A stretch of 47,216 nucleotides of DNA, from IMG/VR virus record IMGVR_UViG_3300025009_000028, positions 1 through 47,216 of that record; one strand, given 5' to 3'. Below the pieces are notes generated by a model, which saw nothing but the letters and a program-made list of their open reading frames with translations, was not told the DNA's origin and searched no databases. A program made the position numbers and the translations under genes. The stretch is from a virus. How positions within the stretch are numbered: the stretch's first letter is position 1; every line of letters starts with the position of its first letter. Below, piece by piece: positions 21,373 through 28,514 of the stretch.

Positions 21373-22188
21373 ATGTTGACAAGTGCTGACAAAAGCGATA
21401 CAATAGAACTAGAACAAATGTTCTATAAGGGGGTCGCAGGATTGGCAGGAGCATTCCAAACTTCAAGAGAAATATTTTCAAATTCCATATGGCGAAACAT
21501 AGTAGAATTCCGGCTTTTCTTTCTTATATATGGACATGCAGTATTTAAGGATGATGTCAAACTGCATGGGTTAACTTTACACCGTGGACAGTGGGTTAGG
21601 TCATACAGAAATTTACAAGAGGATTTGGAATATATAGAGAACCGTTCTATCAAACGATATTCATTATCAGTTATAAAGAGAGCGATTGATGGACTGGTGA
21701 ACGATGACCGATTGAAAATTGAAGTATGCGAACTGGGAACACTGTTTGAGGTTGTGAACTACGCTAAATACCAAGGTTTAGACAATTACAAAAAGGACAC
21801 TAAGAACGGCGTTGGAACGGAGATGGAACAGGGATGGAACGGAGATGGAACAGAGAAAGAACAGCAGCGGAACAAGAAGAAGAATGATAAGAAAGATAAG
21901 AATGAGAAGAAAGATATATATATCACAGTTCAGCATCTTTCAATGTCAAAAGAGGAATACGACAAACTTATCACTCTTTACACTCAATCAGAAGTTGACA
22001 ATAAAATTGCATACGCTGAAAATTATGCGAAGCTGAAAAACTACAAGTCTTTATATCTCACACTAAATAATTGGTTGCAAGCTGGCAAATCAAAAGCTCC
22101 GCAATCCAAGCCCGAACAAAAGAAATCAGCAAAGCAATTACTCGCAGAAGAATCTGACAGGATATTAAAGGAGGAAGGGGCGATATGA
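21373..22188 (+). CDS. Phage replication initiator / replisome organiser
   Basis: A 271-residue protein from ATG 21373; a TTG at 21441 behind AAGGGGG is an alternative start. The N-terminal winged-helix part (REIFSNSIWRNIVEFRLFF, LHRGQWVRSYRNLQEDLEY, SLSVIKRAIDGLVNDDRL) matches phage replisome organisers. A Lys/Gln/Asn-rich linker (about 145-180) contains a DNA repeat. The C-terminal part (YITVQHLSMSKEEYDKLITLYTQSEVDNKI and following) resembles DnaD-like or conserved initiator tails. It should bind the origin and recruit the helicase loader encoded next. Confidence 0.75.
   Translation: MLTSADKSDTIELEQMFYKGVAGLAGAFQTSREIFSNSIWRNIVEFRLFFLIYGHAVFKDDVKLHGLTLHRGQWVRSYRNLQEDLEYIENRSIKRYSLSVIKRAIDGLVNDDRLKIEVCELGTLFEVVNYAKYQGLDNYKKDTKNGVGTEMEQGWNGDGTEKEQQRNKKKNDKKDKNEKKDIYITVQHLSMSKEEYDKLITLYTQSEVDNKIAYAENYAKLKNYKSLYLTLNNWLQAGKSKAPQSKPEQKKSAKQLLAEESDRILKEEGAI
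21813..21853 (+). repeat. Iteron array inside the initiator gene, candidate origin
   Basis: TGGAAC occurs at 21813, 21824, 21835 and 21846, exactly 11 bases apart. It forms two copies of a 19-base unit with a 22-base period. The array lies in the linker-coding part of the initiator gene. Phage origins are often placed inside such genes, and helical phasing fits a protein-binding array. Confidence 0.55.
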
Positions 22189-22808
22189 CACAAGAAGAAG
22201 CGCAAAGCCTTGTTACCAAACTAAGCGGCAATTTCAACACCTACGGGAAACTTGATAATCTGGACGATGTAGTTGCATACAAAAGGACATTGCTGAAATA
22301 CGATTACAAGAAAATGAACGCTATTATTGAAAATCTTATTGACAATGACGACCGCAAAGATTGCGGATCCCTTCCAGCCACTCCATACCTGATTAAGAAA
22401 TACAAAGAGCAGCGGACAGCAGTTGCAGAGGTCCACAATGTAACTCACTGTGACGTATGTAATGATAAAGGCTATGTGCTAATGACTGAACATATCAAGA
22501 ACGGTAACGAATCACTACCCTATCAAGTTGTCTATTACTGCCCATACTGCCAAGTAGGACAAGCACAGGCGTATAACGGCAACAACTGTAAAGACCATAA
22601 GGTAAACACTGTATGCCATCCCATAACCTCCATTATGGACGAGCAAGCTATTAAGCAAATGCAATATACAAACAACCACCCGAAACGATTGACGGACACA
22701 GAAAAAGAAACTCTGCGGAAGAAACTGTACAAGATAGGGTTGCCACTGCCAAAAGCGTTAGACCGTGGCGATGCGTGGGAGGGTGATACTGATGGATGTC
22801 CATTCTGA
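22185..22808 (+). CDS. Helicase-loader-like protein with zinc finger
   Basis: A 207-residue protein overlapping the initiator stop by ATGA. Residues 1-60 (TQEEAQSLVTKLSGNFNTYG, then VVAYKRTLLKYDYKKMNAIIENLI) resemble the G39P-type loader/inhibitor domain. A Cys-X2-Cys pair (CDVC, about 89-92) and CPYC (about 119-122) form a probable zinc finger. No Walker motifs are seen, so it is not a DnaC-type ATPase. It likely delivers the host helicase to the origin. Confidence 0.65.
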   Translation: MTQEEAQSLVTKLSGNFNTYGKLDNLDDVVAYKRTLLKYDYKKMNAIIENLIDNDDRKDCGSLPATPYLIKKYKEQRTAVAEVHNVTHCDVCNDKGYVLMTEHIKNGNESLPYQVVYYCPYCQVGQAQAYNGNNCKDHKVNTVCHPITSIMDEQAIKQMQYTNNHPKRLTDTEKETLRKKLYKIGLPLPKALDRGDAWEGDTDGCPF

Positions 22809-23016
22809 GGTTGAACTAAAGAATCGGTTTCTTGACACTCTTACCCGGCTTAAAAAGGCAATGGATTATGCAGATAGCGACAATGCGGACAAATGGAAAT
22901 GGCAGCCGAGATTTTGCGACCTACTAGCAGAGATGAACGATCTGGGACGCCAGCTCAGGCAATGTGGCTGCATCATGTCGGATGGAGAAATACATCAGCT
23001 GATAGAAAATTTGTGA
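22792..23016 (+). CDS. Small helical hypothetical protein (74 aa)
   Basis: ATG 22792 lies behind GGGAGGG and overlaps the previous gene. It is charged and helical, with WKWQPRFCDLLAEMNDLGRQL as core and two further Cys. Function unknown. Confidence 0.55.
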   Translation: MDVHSEVELKNRFLDTLTRLKKAMDYADSDNADKWKWQPRFCDLLAEMNDLGRQLRQCGCIMSDGEIHQLIENL

Positions 23017-23025
23017 GGTGAAATC

Positions 23026-23223
23026 ATGAAATATAACTGGGAATCCATGAGCGAGCAACAGAAAACTAAAGCAACACAGCACGAAATTGACCTTGTAACA
23101 CACAATGCAACCACAAAAGACGACTTGCTTAATATCCTCCGGTGGCTATGGAATAAATTTGAGGTAGTTGAGGCTGAATCGAAGAAAAGCGAACTCGAAG
23201 ATCAGGAGGAATTTGACGGATGA
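23026..23223 (+). CDS. Small acidic hypothetical protein (65 aa)
   Basis: ATG 23026 lies behind TGAGGTG. The sequence (MKYNWESMSEQQKTKATQH start, DDLLNILRWLWNKF core) is helical and very acidic at the C-terminus. Its stop overlaps the next start by ATGA. Function unknown. Confidence 0.6.
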   Translation: MKYNWESMSEQQKTKATQHEIDLVTHNATTKDDLLNILRWLWNKFEVVEAESKKSELEDQEEFDG

Positions 23224-23456
23224 AGATATCGCACAATGATTTGCTCAGAGCCGAAGAACATCGCCGCATCATAACAATTCAATCCAGCTTCCCGGAAATC
23301 GCCTATGCCATAGAGAAAGATTCACTCTGGATAATTAATCGTCAGACGGGCGCACAGTTGGAAGTGTCAAGGGAAAATGTGTATAAGTTTGCGGATGAAA
23401 TGTTGAGTGTGGCAGAGTTGTATATGGGGAAGACGGGATTACACAAGGTGAGTTGA
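23220..23456 (+). CDS. Small hypothetical protein (78 aa)
   Basis: ATG 23220 overlaps the previous stop. It has mixed alpha/beta content (IITIQSSFPEIAYAIEKDSLWIINR). The coupled start and an upstream AGGAGG suggest real translation. Function unknown. Confidence 0.6.
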   Translation: MKISHNDLLRAEEHRRIITIQSSFPEIAYAIEKDSLWIINRQTGAQLEVSRENVYKFADEMLSVAELYMGKTGLHKVS

Positions 23457-23499
23457 TTCAAAATTTATAAAGAGTGCGAAGAAAGAAGGGGATAAATTT

Positions 23500-23850
23500 A
23501 TGAGAACAGAAATGGAAATTCAGCAGGAAAACATTAAAAAATTAATTGAATTAGCACAGGAAAATCCAGATTTAAGAATAGTTCCAATGGTTAATACAGA
23601 ATGTGTTAATAGTGATGATTATAGTTACTGGATAGCAAATTGGGGAAAGGCTGAAATTGATGAAATCTGGTGCTATGAAGGTGGGGAAAGACTTTATAGC
23701 AGGTCAAACGACTATGATACTTTAGTTGATGAAGCAATGGACGAAATCGTATGTGATGACGAGGTAAATTGGGATATAGTGGCAAAGGCAAAAGTTGATG
23801 CTTACGAATGGGAAAAGGTTATTACTGTGAACATACAGCCATATGATTGA
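23500..23850 (+). CDS. Conserved-type phage protein of unknown function (116 aa)
   Basis: ATG 23500 lies behind GAAGGGG. It is acidic and Trp/Tyr-rich, with YWIANWGKAEIDEIWCYEGGERLYSR... as the most regular part. I recall this type (EIWxxEGxERVY) from several clostridial prophages, always as a hypothetical protein. No catalytic motif is seen. Confidence 0.65.
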   Translation: MRTEMEIQQENIKKLIELAQENPDLRIVPMVNTECVNSDDYSYWIANWGKAEIDEIWCYEGGERLYSRSNDYDTLVDEAMDEIVCDDEVNWDIVAKAKVDAYEWEKVITVNIQPYD

Positions 23851-23875
23851 TTCACAATAAAAGGAGGTCTTGTAG

Positions 23876-24085
23876 GTGATTAAGCAGATAAAACTCCGTA
23901 TCAGGAAAAGCAATAACCCTGGAATATTACATGATTCCAGAGAGGATGTAAGGCAGCTGGGTGTAGCATGTAGCGAGTTAATTGATAAAGTCAATGAACT
24001 GGTTGATAAGGTGAATGAGCTGGAATGCATAAAGGCGAGCGAGAAAAAGGCTCTTAACAATTTTAGAAATTTCACGGGGATGTAA
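23876..24085 (+). CDS. Small coiled-coil hypothetical protein (69 aa)
   Basis: GTG 23876 lies behind AAAGGAGG. The second half is a heptad-type coiled coil (ELIDKVNELVDKVNELECIK). Function unknown. Confidence 0.55.
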   Translation: MIKQIKLRIRKSNNPGILHDSREDVRQLGVACSELIDKVNELVDKVNELECIKASEKKALNNFRNFTGM

Positions 24086-24116
24086 TTACGTAATAACAAG
24101 ACAACAGGAGGTAATT

Positions 24117-24242
24117 GTGTCTGGTGAAAATTGCAGTAACTGTAAGAAATATAAGTTGAATGGCGGTAATTGTATTGGAATCAGAAGCCGTCACTGTAAA
24201 AAATATAGAGCGGTATATAAAGAGTGTGAAGGAGGATTTTGA
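24117..24242 (+). CDS. Very small Cys-rich protein (41 aa)
   Basis: GTG 24117 lies behind CAGGAGG. Five Cys in NCSNCKKY, GNCIG, HCKKY and ECEG fit a small zinc-binding module with an internal repeat (CKKY twice). The stop is at 24240-24242, next to the following gene. Function unknown. Confidence 0.55.
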   Translation: MSGENCSNCKKYKLNGGNCIGIRSRHCKKYRAVYKECEGGF

Positions 24243-24244
24243 AA

Positions 24245-24427
24245 ATGGATAAAAGGATTGAAGAAGCAGTTGAATTACTCCAAAACAACAACTATGTGGT
24301 TCACAAACTTACACATAGACAAATTGAAGACATGGACGAGTGCGAATTAATGGCAGCTGATTGCGGAGAAAAAGATTGTAGCGCGTGTTCTTGCAGTTGT
24401 TGCATTCTTACAGGCGATTCACAATAA
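24245..24427 (+). CDS. Small protein with Cys-rich C-terminus (60 aa)
   Basis: ATG 24245 is preferred over TTG 24239; GAAGGAGG lies upstream. The N-terminal half is helical and the C-terminal half has seven Cys (DCGEKDCSACSCSCCILTGD), suggesting metal binding. The structured noncoding stretch follows directly. Confidence 0.55.
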   Translation: MDKRIEEAVELLQNNNYVVHKLTHRQIEDMDECELMAADCGEKDCSACSCSCCILTGDSQ

Positions 24428-24716
24428 AAAGAAATCCCGCACTAAATCAATCGTTTGAAGGCGGCGTTGATAATAAAATACTTTTCATAGTTGATTAAAT
24501 TACGGTAAAACTTATGTATCCTGGCCGATACAAAGCGGACGAAGCCTTCTAAGTCCGCACATAAGCAGCCAATCAACTAGAGTGCTGATAAAACAATGCA
24601 AATACAGTTTTAAGAGCATACGCGCCACGTGGACAAGATTAAATCAATAAAACGTGGAATTATATTAACGGATAAAATTAAGGCTAGAAATGGCAAATAG
24701 AAGGGGGAGAGTTGAA
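24428..24716 (+). ncRNA. Candidate structured noncoding RNA
   Basis: This 289-base gap in an otherwise closely packed operon can fold well. The outer stem is TAGTTGATT (24488-24496) with AATCAACTA (24571-24579), 9 perfect pairs. Inside, CTTATG (24511-24516) pairs with CATAAG (24560-24565), enclosing hairpins GTATC/GATAC (24516-24531) and GCGGAC/GTCCGC (24535-24558), a three-way junction. Further stems are ATCAA/TTGAT (24446-24471) and CCACGT/ACGTGG (24625-24657). No known riboswitch, ribozyme or tRNA signature was recognised. Strand is assumed from the operon. It could be an untranslated leader, a processing site or a new phage RNA. Confidence 0.45.
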
Positions 24717-24968
24717 ATGTTGAGAAGAGAGCAATTAGAAGATGCGGCGAAGTGTGATGCTAAATCTGCATGTGAAAACGGGCTTATTGATGGATGTGTA
24801 AAGGGTGGTTGCGTCACATATTATGCCCAAACCGCACTAGAATTGGCGGATATGTTGAAACGGTTGGACAGAGAAAACGATGTATGCCCTATATGCGGAT
24901 TGGATAAGGCATACGGGCATGAAAAGGGCTGTGAACTGGCGGTTTTGCTGGAAGGATTGGAGGGGTGA
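24717..24968 (+). CDS. Small Cys-containing protein with zinc knuckle (83 aa)
   Basis: ATG 24717 lies behind AAGGGGGAGAG; an in-frame start at 24690 lacks a site. C-P-I-C (about 58-61) with later His and Cys (HEKGC) suggests a treble-clef-like zinc site. Three earlier Cys lie in the N-terminal half. Function unknown. Confidence 0.6.
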   Translation: MLRREQLEDAAKCDAKSACENGLIDGCVKGGCVTYYAQTALELADMLKRLDRENDVCPICGLDKAYGHEKGCELAVLLEGLEG

Positions 24969-24971
24969 GGG

Positions 24972-25664
24972 ATGAAACTGACGGATGATAAGAAGTTGTT
25001 TGAACAGGTGACAGTAGAACAATTAAGGCAAAATATAGTTTTGTTGCAAGCCAAAGAAATTGAAATACCGCGAGTGTGGGTTTTGGAATTGCTTGACACT
25101 ATAGAATCACAGCAGCAGGAGAATGAACAGCTACGTAATGATCTTGCTGGAATAGGGCAGATGGTAGCAGACTATGACACAGCATTGCAGGAGAATGAGC
25201 AATTACAGAAATGCTATGCCGTGACAAACGATCACTGGAAAAGGCTTGCGGCAGAAAACGAGATATTCCGCGCCGATATAACAGATGCCAATGTGCAGAT
25301 GGTGCATAGGGATAAGATGATCAAGCAACTACAGGCAAAAACACTTCTTGATGTTGTAAATAGCGATTTAGTAAAAACATATAACGGTAGTGCGTTGGAC
25401 AAAGCAGATCAGTACATAGAGCGGCTTGAGCAGGAGAATAAATCACTCCGTGACAAGTACGCCAAGCTGAATGATTTTGAGCAATCACAATGCGCAAAGC
25501 TACTTACGCAGAATGGGATGTATAAGGCGACGTTGAAACAAGCGAGAGAAGCGCTATCTAGTGGGTTACGCAATTTAAAGTGCAGAAATACCGGAGACAA
25601 TCAAAAAATATTAGTTAATATGCGATATGCGATAGAATCAATAGATAGGGCGGTGGAGGAATGA
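24972..25664 (+). CDS. Coiled-coil hypothetical protein (230 aa)
   Basis: ATG 24972 lies directly after the previous gene. It is almost entirely helical with repeated ENEQL segments. The segment YNGSALDKADQYIERLEQEN (about 140-160) is nearly the same as one in the protein at 14739, a repeated module within this phage. Function unknown; possibly scaffold-like. Confidence 0.65.
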   Translation: MKLTDDKKLFEQVTVEQLRQNIVLLQAKEIEIPRVWVLELLDTIESQQQENEQLRNDLAGIGQMVADYDTALQENEQLQKCYAVTNDHWKRLAAENEIFRADITDANVQMVHRDKMIKQLQAKTLLDVVNSDLVKTYNGSALDKADQYIERLEQENKSLRDKYAKLNDFEQSQCAKLLTQNGMYKATLKQAREALSSGLRNLKCRNTGDNQKILVNMRYAIESIDRAVEE

Positions 25665-26125
25665 TTTTAGCGATTGACCCAGGATGCACAGAATCGGCAT
25701 ATGCACTACTACGAGAGGATTTAAGCCCTGCATCGTTTGGCAAAATATATAACGTAGATATGCTTGAAGTTATCCTTGATAAATATTATGAGCATTTAGC
25801 AATAGAAATGGTTGCAAGCTACGGAATGGCTGTAGGAAAAGAGGTATTTGATACGGTATTTTGGATAGGGCGATTTTGGGAGATAGCGAGGAATACGGAT
25901 TGTAAGTATATGCAGTTTATTTACCGCAAAGACGAAAAAATGAACCTGTGCCATAACATGAAAGCCAATGATAGCAATATACGGCAAGCGTTGATAGACC
26001 GGTTTGGTGTGGTTGGGACAAAGAAGGCCCCAGGATGGTTTTATGGTGTGAGTAAAGATGTATGGGCGGCAATAGCTGTAGGTGTGACTTACCATGATGT
26101 GTATTTACAAGAGATAGGAGCGTGA
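25661..26125 (+). CDS. RuvC-like Holliday-junction resolvase
   Basis: A 154-residue protein overlapping the previous stop by ATGA. MILAIDPGCTESAYALL gives catalytic Asp6; LAIEMVASYG gives Glu49; SKDVWAAIAVGVTYHD provides the C-terminal Asp (133 or 146). This is the RuvC-type RNase H fold of clostridial phages. It cuts branched DNA before packaging, consistent with its place before the late genes. Confidence 0.75.
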   Translation: MILAIDPGCTESAYALLREDLSPASFGKIYNVDMLEVILDKYYEHLAIEMVASYGMAVGKEVFDTVFWIGRFWEIARNTDCKYMQFIYRKDEKMNLCHNMKANDSNIRQALIDRFGVVGTKKAPGWFYGVSKDVWAAIAVGVTYHDVYLQEIGA

Positions 26126-26130
26126 GGTAG

Positions 26131-26286
26131 ATGGAAAAGGATAAATTTATCCGCATGATGGAGATACGCGAGAACATAAAGCGCAAGCGTAAAGCCTTGC
26201 AGGAGTGGCAAGCAGAGCAGGATATACAGGCAGTGGAAACACACAGGATAGCAAGGGCGAGCGGCAGATTGTATAACGCGATATGA
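26131..26286 (+). CDS. Small basic helical protein (51 aa)
   Basis: ATG 26131 lies behind GTGAGG. One long, strongly basic helix (IRENIKRKRKALQEWQAEQ). Function unknown; probably nucleic-acid or protein binding. Confidence 0.55.
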   Translation: MEKDKFIRMMEIRENIKRKRKALQEWQAEQDIQAVETHRIARASGRLYNAI

Positions 26287-26299
26287 AGGGGGAAGAAAA

Positions 26300-26740
26300 T
26301 TGGACATACAGAAGATGCTTAAATTATATCCCTACACAGGGAAAAACGTGTTTGAATGGAATAGAGATTTAAATTGTTTTATTGCTACATCAATGACAAC
26401 AAGAGACTCACAAAAAATGTTAGATGGAATGCCTCACGGAACGGACACAAGCGACCCAACAGGCGAAACGGTTTTATGTATTCAACAAAACTTAGTTGAA
26501 ATTTTAGAAGAACTTTTAAAATCATCCGAACACGTTAAAACTATGACCATAGATGCATTGCAATTTAAGCGAAAAGTAGACGCGCAATACATGGAACTAG
26601 AACCGGAAGAACGCAGAGTTATTGAATCAAGATATGTACATGGGCTTGAATGGAACCAAGTGGCTAGAAAATCATGTTATTGTAGAACTCAGTGCATCAA
26701 TATAAGTAACAAATTTATTCAGTCTTTAACATTGGACTAA
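26300..26740 (+). CDS. ArpU/RinA-like late transcription regulator
   Basis: A 146-residue protein from TTG 26300 behind AAGGGGG. The C-terminal part (LEPEERRVIESRYVHGLEWNQVARK, then CRTQCINISNKFIQ) has the sigma-region-4-like helix-turn-helix of ArpU/RinA phage late regulators. Position just before TerS is typical; it likely turns on packaging and structural genes. Confidence 0.7.
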   Translation: MDIQKMLKLYPYTGKNVFEWNRDLNCFIATSMTTRDSQKMLDGMPHGTDTSDPTGETVLCIQQNLVEILEELLKSSEHVKTMTIDALQFKRKVDAQYMELEPEERRVIESRYVHGLEWNQVARKSCYCRTQCINISNKFIQSLTLD

Positions 26741-26786
26741 ATTGTACTTTAGACGTGCTATATTTGTATTGTGGAGGGCTGCAATT

Positions 26787-27197
26787 ATGGATATAGTACG
26801 TCTTGAGCAGTTTGGAACGTGGCACATTGGTGATGGAGTGAATACACTTTGTAACATCAACACAGCAGAGGCAAACAAAATAATTAAAGTGTCAAATTTT
26901 ATATGGGATGGTTTGAATTTAAAGTGCGAAAAATGCAATGCTATACACTATGACTACGAGCTAAAATCTAACGACATATCAGCAATTAAAGAATTGACAA
27001 AAGAAACTGTTCAATTAGACTCGCACCTTGATAAACTTTATAAAAAGAAATTGCGTAAAAAACACAAATGTAACATAGATTCACTGCAATATTTAAAAGA
27101 CAAACAACTAGTTGAAACAACTGAAAATCTATTTAAATTAGCAATAGCAGACATAATGAAAGACCCTTACAGGAATGACCCGTCAGTGTACCAATAA
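26787..27197 (+). CDS. Hypothetical protein with one Cys pair (136 aa)
   Basis: ATG 26787 lies behind TGGAGGGC; an in-frame TTG at 26742 is less likely. The N-terminal part is mixed alpha/beta, CEKC (about 48-51) may be half a zinc site, and the C-terminal half is basic and helical (LDKLYKKKLRKKHKCN). Function unknown; it lies between the late regulator and TerS. Confidence 0.6.
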   Translation: MDIVRLEQFGTWHIGDGVNTLCNINTAEANKIIKVSNFIWDGLNLKCEKCNAIHYDYELKSNDISAIKELTKETVQLDSHLDKLYKKKLRKKHKCNIDSLQYLKDKQLVETTENLFKLAIADIMKDPYRNDPSVYQ

Positions 27198-27207
27198 AAT
27201 TGTGCAG

Positions 27208-27243
27208 AACTGCAAAGGCGAGAGCTGATGCAGTTTTATTTTT
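27208..27243 (+). terminator. Terminator-like hairpin before TerS
   Basis: AACTGC (27208-27213) pairs with GCAGTT (27230-27235), followed by TTATTTTT. It probably separates the early/middle operon from the late operon. Late transcription would then start between here and 27315. Confidence 0.5.
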
Positions 27244-27314
27244 GCCGTAATATTGTGAGAGTTGTCCGAGAGGATGGCTCTATTTTTATGTGAGTAGATA
27301 AGTAGGTGATTAGA

Positions 27315-27917
27315 TTGGATAAGGATATGGGGATTAAAAAGCCTACAGAGACAAATGAGGTTGATAAAGTTGGCAGACCTTGTAAGTATGAGAGCCACGT
27401 TGAGCCGAGATTAAATGAGATATATGAATGGTTGAAAGCAGGATATACAGATGATAGCATAGCGGAAAGTCTGAGTATTGGTTATAGCACATGGATGAAA
27501 TATAAGGCTGAGATAGTAGAATTAAAAGAGTTTGTTATGCGCGCGCGCCTGCATAAAAGCTGTTTGGTCATGAATGCCCAGTTTGAAAAGGCCAAAGGAA
27601 TCAAAGAAAAGGTGCCTAAAGCCTTCAAATTGAAAGAAATAATATATGATGATAAAGGCAAAAAACAGTCTGAAATAGAGCGTTTGGAGTACGGAGAGGA
27701 ATATATATACGTTCCTCCTGACGTAAATGCCGCAGACTTATTCCTTCGCAACAATGATCCTTCTTATAAGAGTGCTAAATCTGCCGAAATAGGCAATATT
27801 ACGGTGAATAATTTCCAATTACCACAAAAGCAGCAAGAGTTAGCCCAACTTGACACAGAGATACAAAACCTTGAAGCTTTACTGGGAGTAGACTATAAGG
27901 TTATAGATGAAGGCTGA
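27315..27917 (+). CDS. terS: Terminase small subunit (TerS)
   Basis: A 200-residue protein. TTG 27315 has AGGTGA at 6 bases; GTG 27306 or ATG 27327 are alternatives. The N-terminal DNA-binding domain (RLNEIYEWLKAGYTDDSIAESLSIGYSTWMKYK) is a terminase-type helix-turn-helix. The middle and C-terminal parts are helical for oligomerisation, ending near QLPQKQQELAQLDTEIQNLE. It recognises the packaging site and works with TerL. Unusually, about 2.1 kb separate it from TerL. Confidence 0.8.
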   Translation: MDKDMGIKKPTETNEVDKVGRPCKYESHVEPRLNEIYEWLKAGYTDDSIAESLSIGYSTWMKYKAEIVELKEFVMRARLHKSCLVMNAQFEKAKGIKEKVPKAFKLKEIIYDDKGKKQSEIERLEYGEEYIYVPPDVNAADLFLRNNDPSYKSAKSAEIGNITVNNFQLPQKQQELAQLDTEIQNLEALLGVDYKVIDEG

Positions 27918-28177
27918 TATAAACGAAATTAAAGTTTCGTGTAATCAAGAGTATCAATATGGCTTACACTTCTACAGGCCGTAAGCATACAAGGCATTAT
28001 ATATACTAATATGTGAGAGATTGAGTATATATTTATGTATGTGAATGATGGCATGTACTGGATGGACGGTATGGGGGCATGGCCTCGACCGGGGGGCTGT
28101 TTATATATTACTACCTCCATACAATCTACAAAATTTTCAAACTAATTTTCCCTCTGTAAACATATAGGAGGTTGTAT

Positions 28178-28261
28178 ATGCTTAACCAGCTATACCGCAA
28201 TATGCGTGAATGGATGAATCACCAACGTATGCTTGTGCGCAAGAAGATACTTTTCACATAG
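28178..28261 (+). CDS. Micropeptide (27 aa) with strong ribosome site
   Basis: ATG 28178 lies behind ATAGGAGG at ideal spacing. The peptide MLNQLYRNMREWMNHQRMLV plus a basic end is an amphipathic helix. It lies alone in the long TerS-TerL gap. The good start signal is the main evidence; it may be a leader peptide or a small effector. Confidence 0.4.
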   Translation: MLNQLYRNMREWMNHQRMLVRKKILFT

Positions 28262-28311
28262 CTGACTTTCCAAAATTTTTTATAAATTTTCCAGCCTAAC
28301 ACTCGCCCTTT

Positions 28312-28341
28312 GCCGTCTTATGTCCTCATTCATAGGACGGC
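28312..28341 (+). other. Stable 11-bp RNA hairpin
   Basis: 28312-28322 pairs with 28331-28341 with one wobble pair, loop TCCTCATT. No T-run follows, so it is not a standard terminator. It may stabilise or process the late mRNA, or be a binding site in DNA. Confidence 0.5.
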
Positions 28342-28469
28342 TATAAGGGGTTAATGCTGTTTTACTGAATTAAGTTCTTCTAATTCACTAAATTTGCAGG
28401 AATTGACCTGTAACCCTTGAAAATGGCTGAAACCTCATGCCGTTCAAGCGACAAAAACAGGGGGGTAAA

Positions 28470-28514
28470 ATGCTACTCGAGCGACATATTGAACGGAGGT
28501 ATAATGGTGGTTAA
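28470..28514 (+). CDS. Leader peptide (14 aa) overlapping the next gene
   Basis: ATG 28470 lies behind AGGGGGG and encodes MLLERHIERRYNGG, ending at TAA 28512-28514. It covers the ribosome site and start codon (28504) of the winged-helix gene in another frame. Translating it would open the hairpin that partly hides that ribosome site. Confidence 0.4.
   Translation: MLLERHIERRYNGG

Larger units (their letters stand above)
27918..28503 (+). promoter_or_regulatory. Long leader/intergenic region between TerS and the winged-helix gene
   Basis: In 586 bases only tiny frames are supported (28178 and 28470). A hairpin ACGAAA/TTTCGT lies at 27923-27940. A very stable hairpin lies at 28312-28341: 11-base stem arms GCCGTCTTATG and CATAGGACGGC with one U-G pair and an 8-base loop. 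An 8-bp inverted repeat CCGTTCAA (28440-28447) / TTGAACGG (28489-28496) borders the next ribosome site. A packaging site could also be here, but nothing proves it. Confidence 0.45.

Noticed and set aside
24428-24716. tRNA or known ribozyme/riboswitch in the structured gap
   Set aside because: No TTC-type T-arm, acceptor symmetry, hammerhead CTGATGA...GAAA core or recognised aptamer motif was found.
28035-28145. 36-codon frame starting MYVNDGMYWMDG in the TerS-TerL gap
   Set aside because: No adequate ribosome site; Gly/Met/Trp bias may come from the local sequence. Kept out of the gene list.
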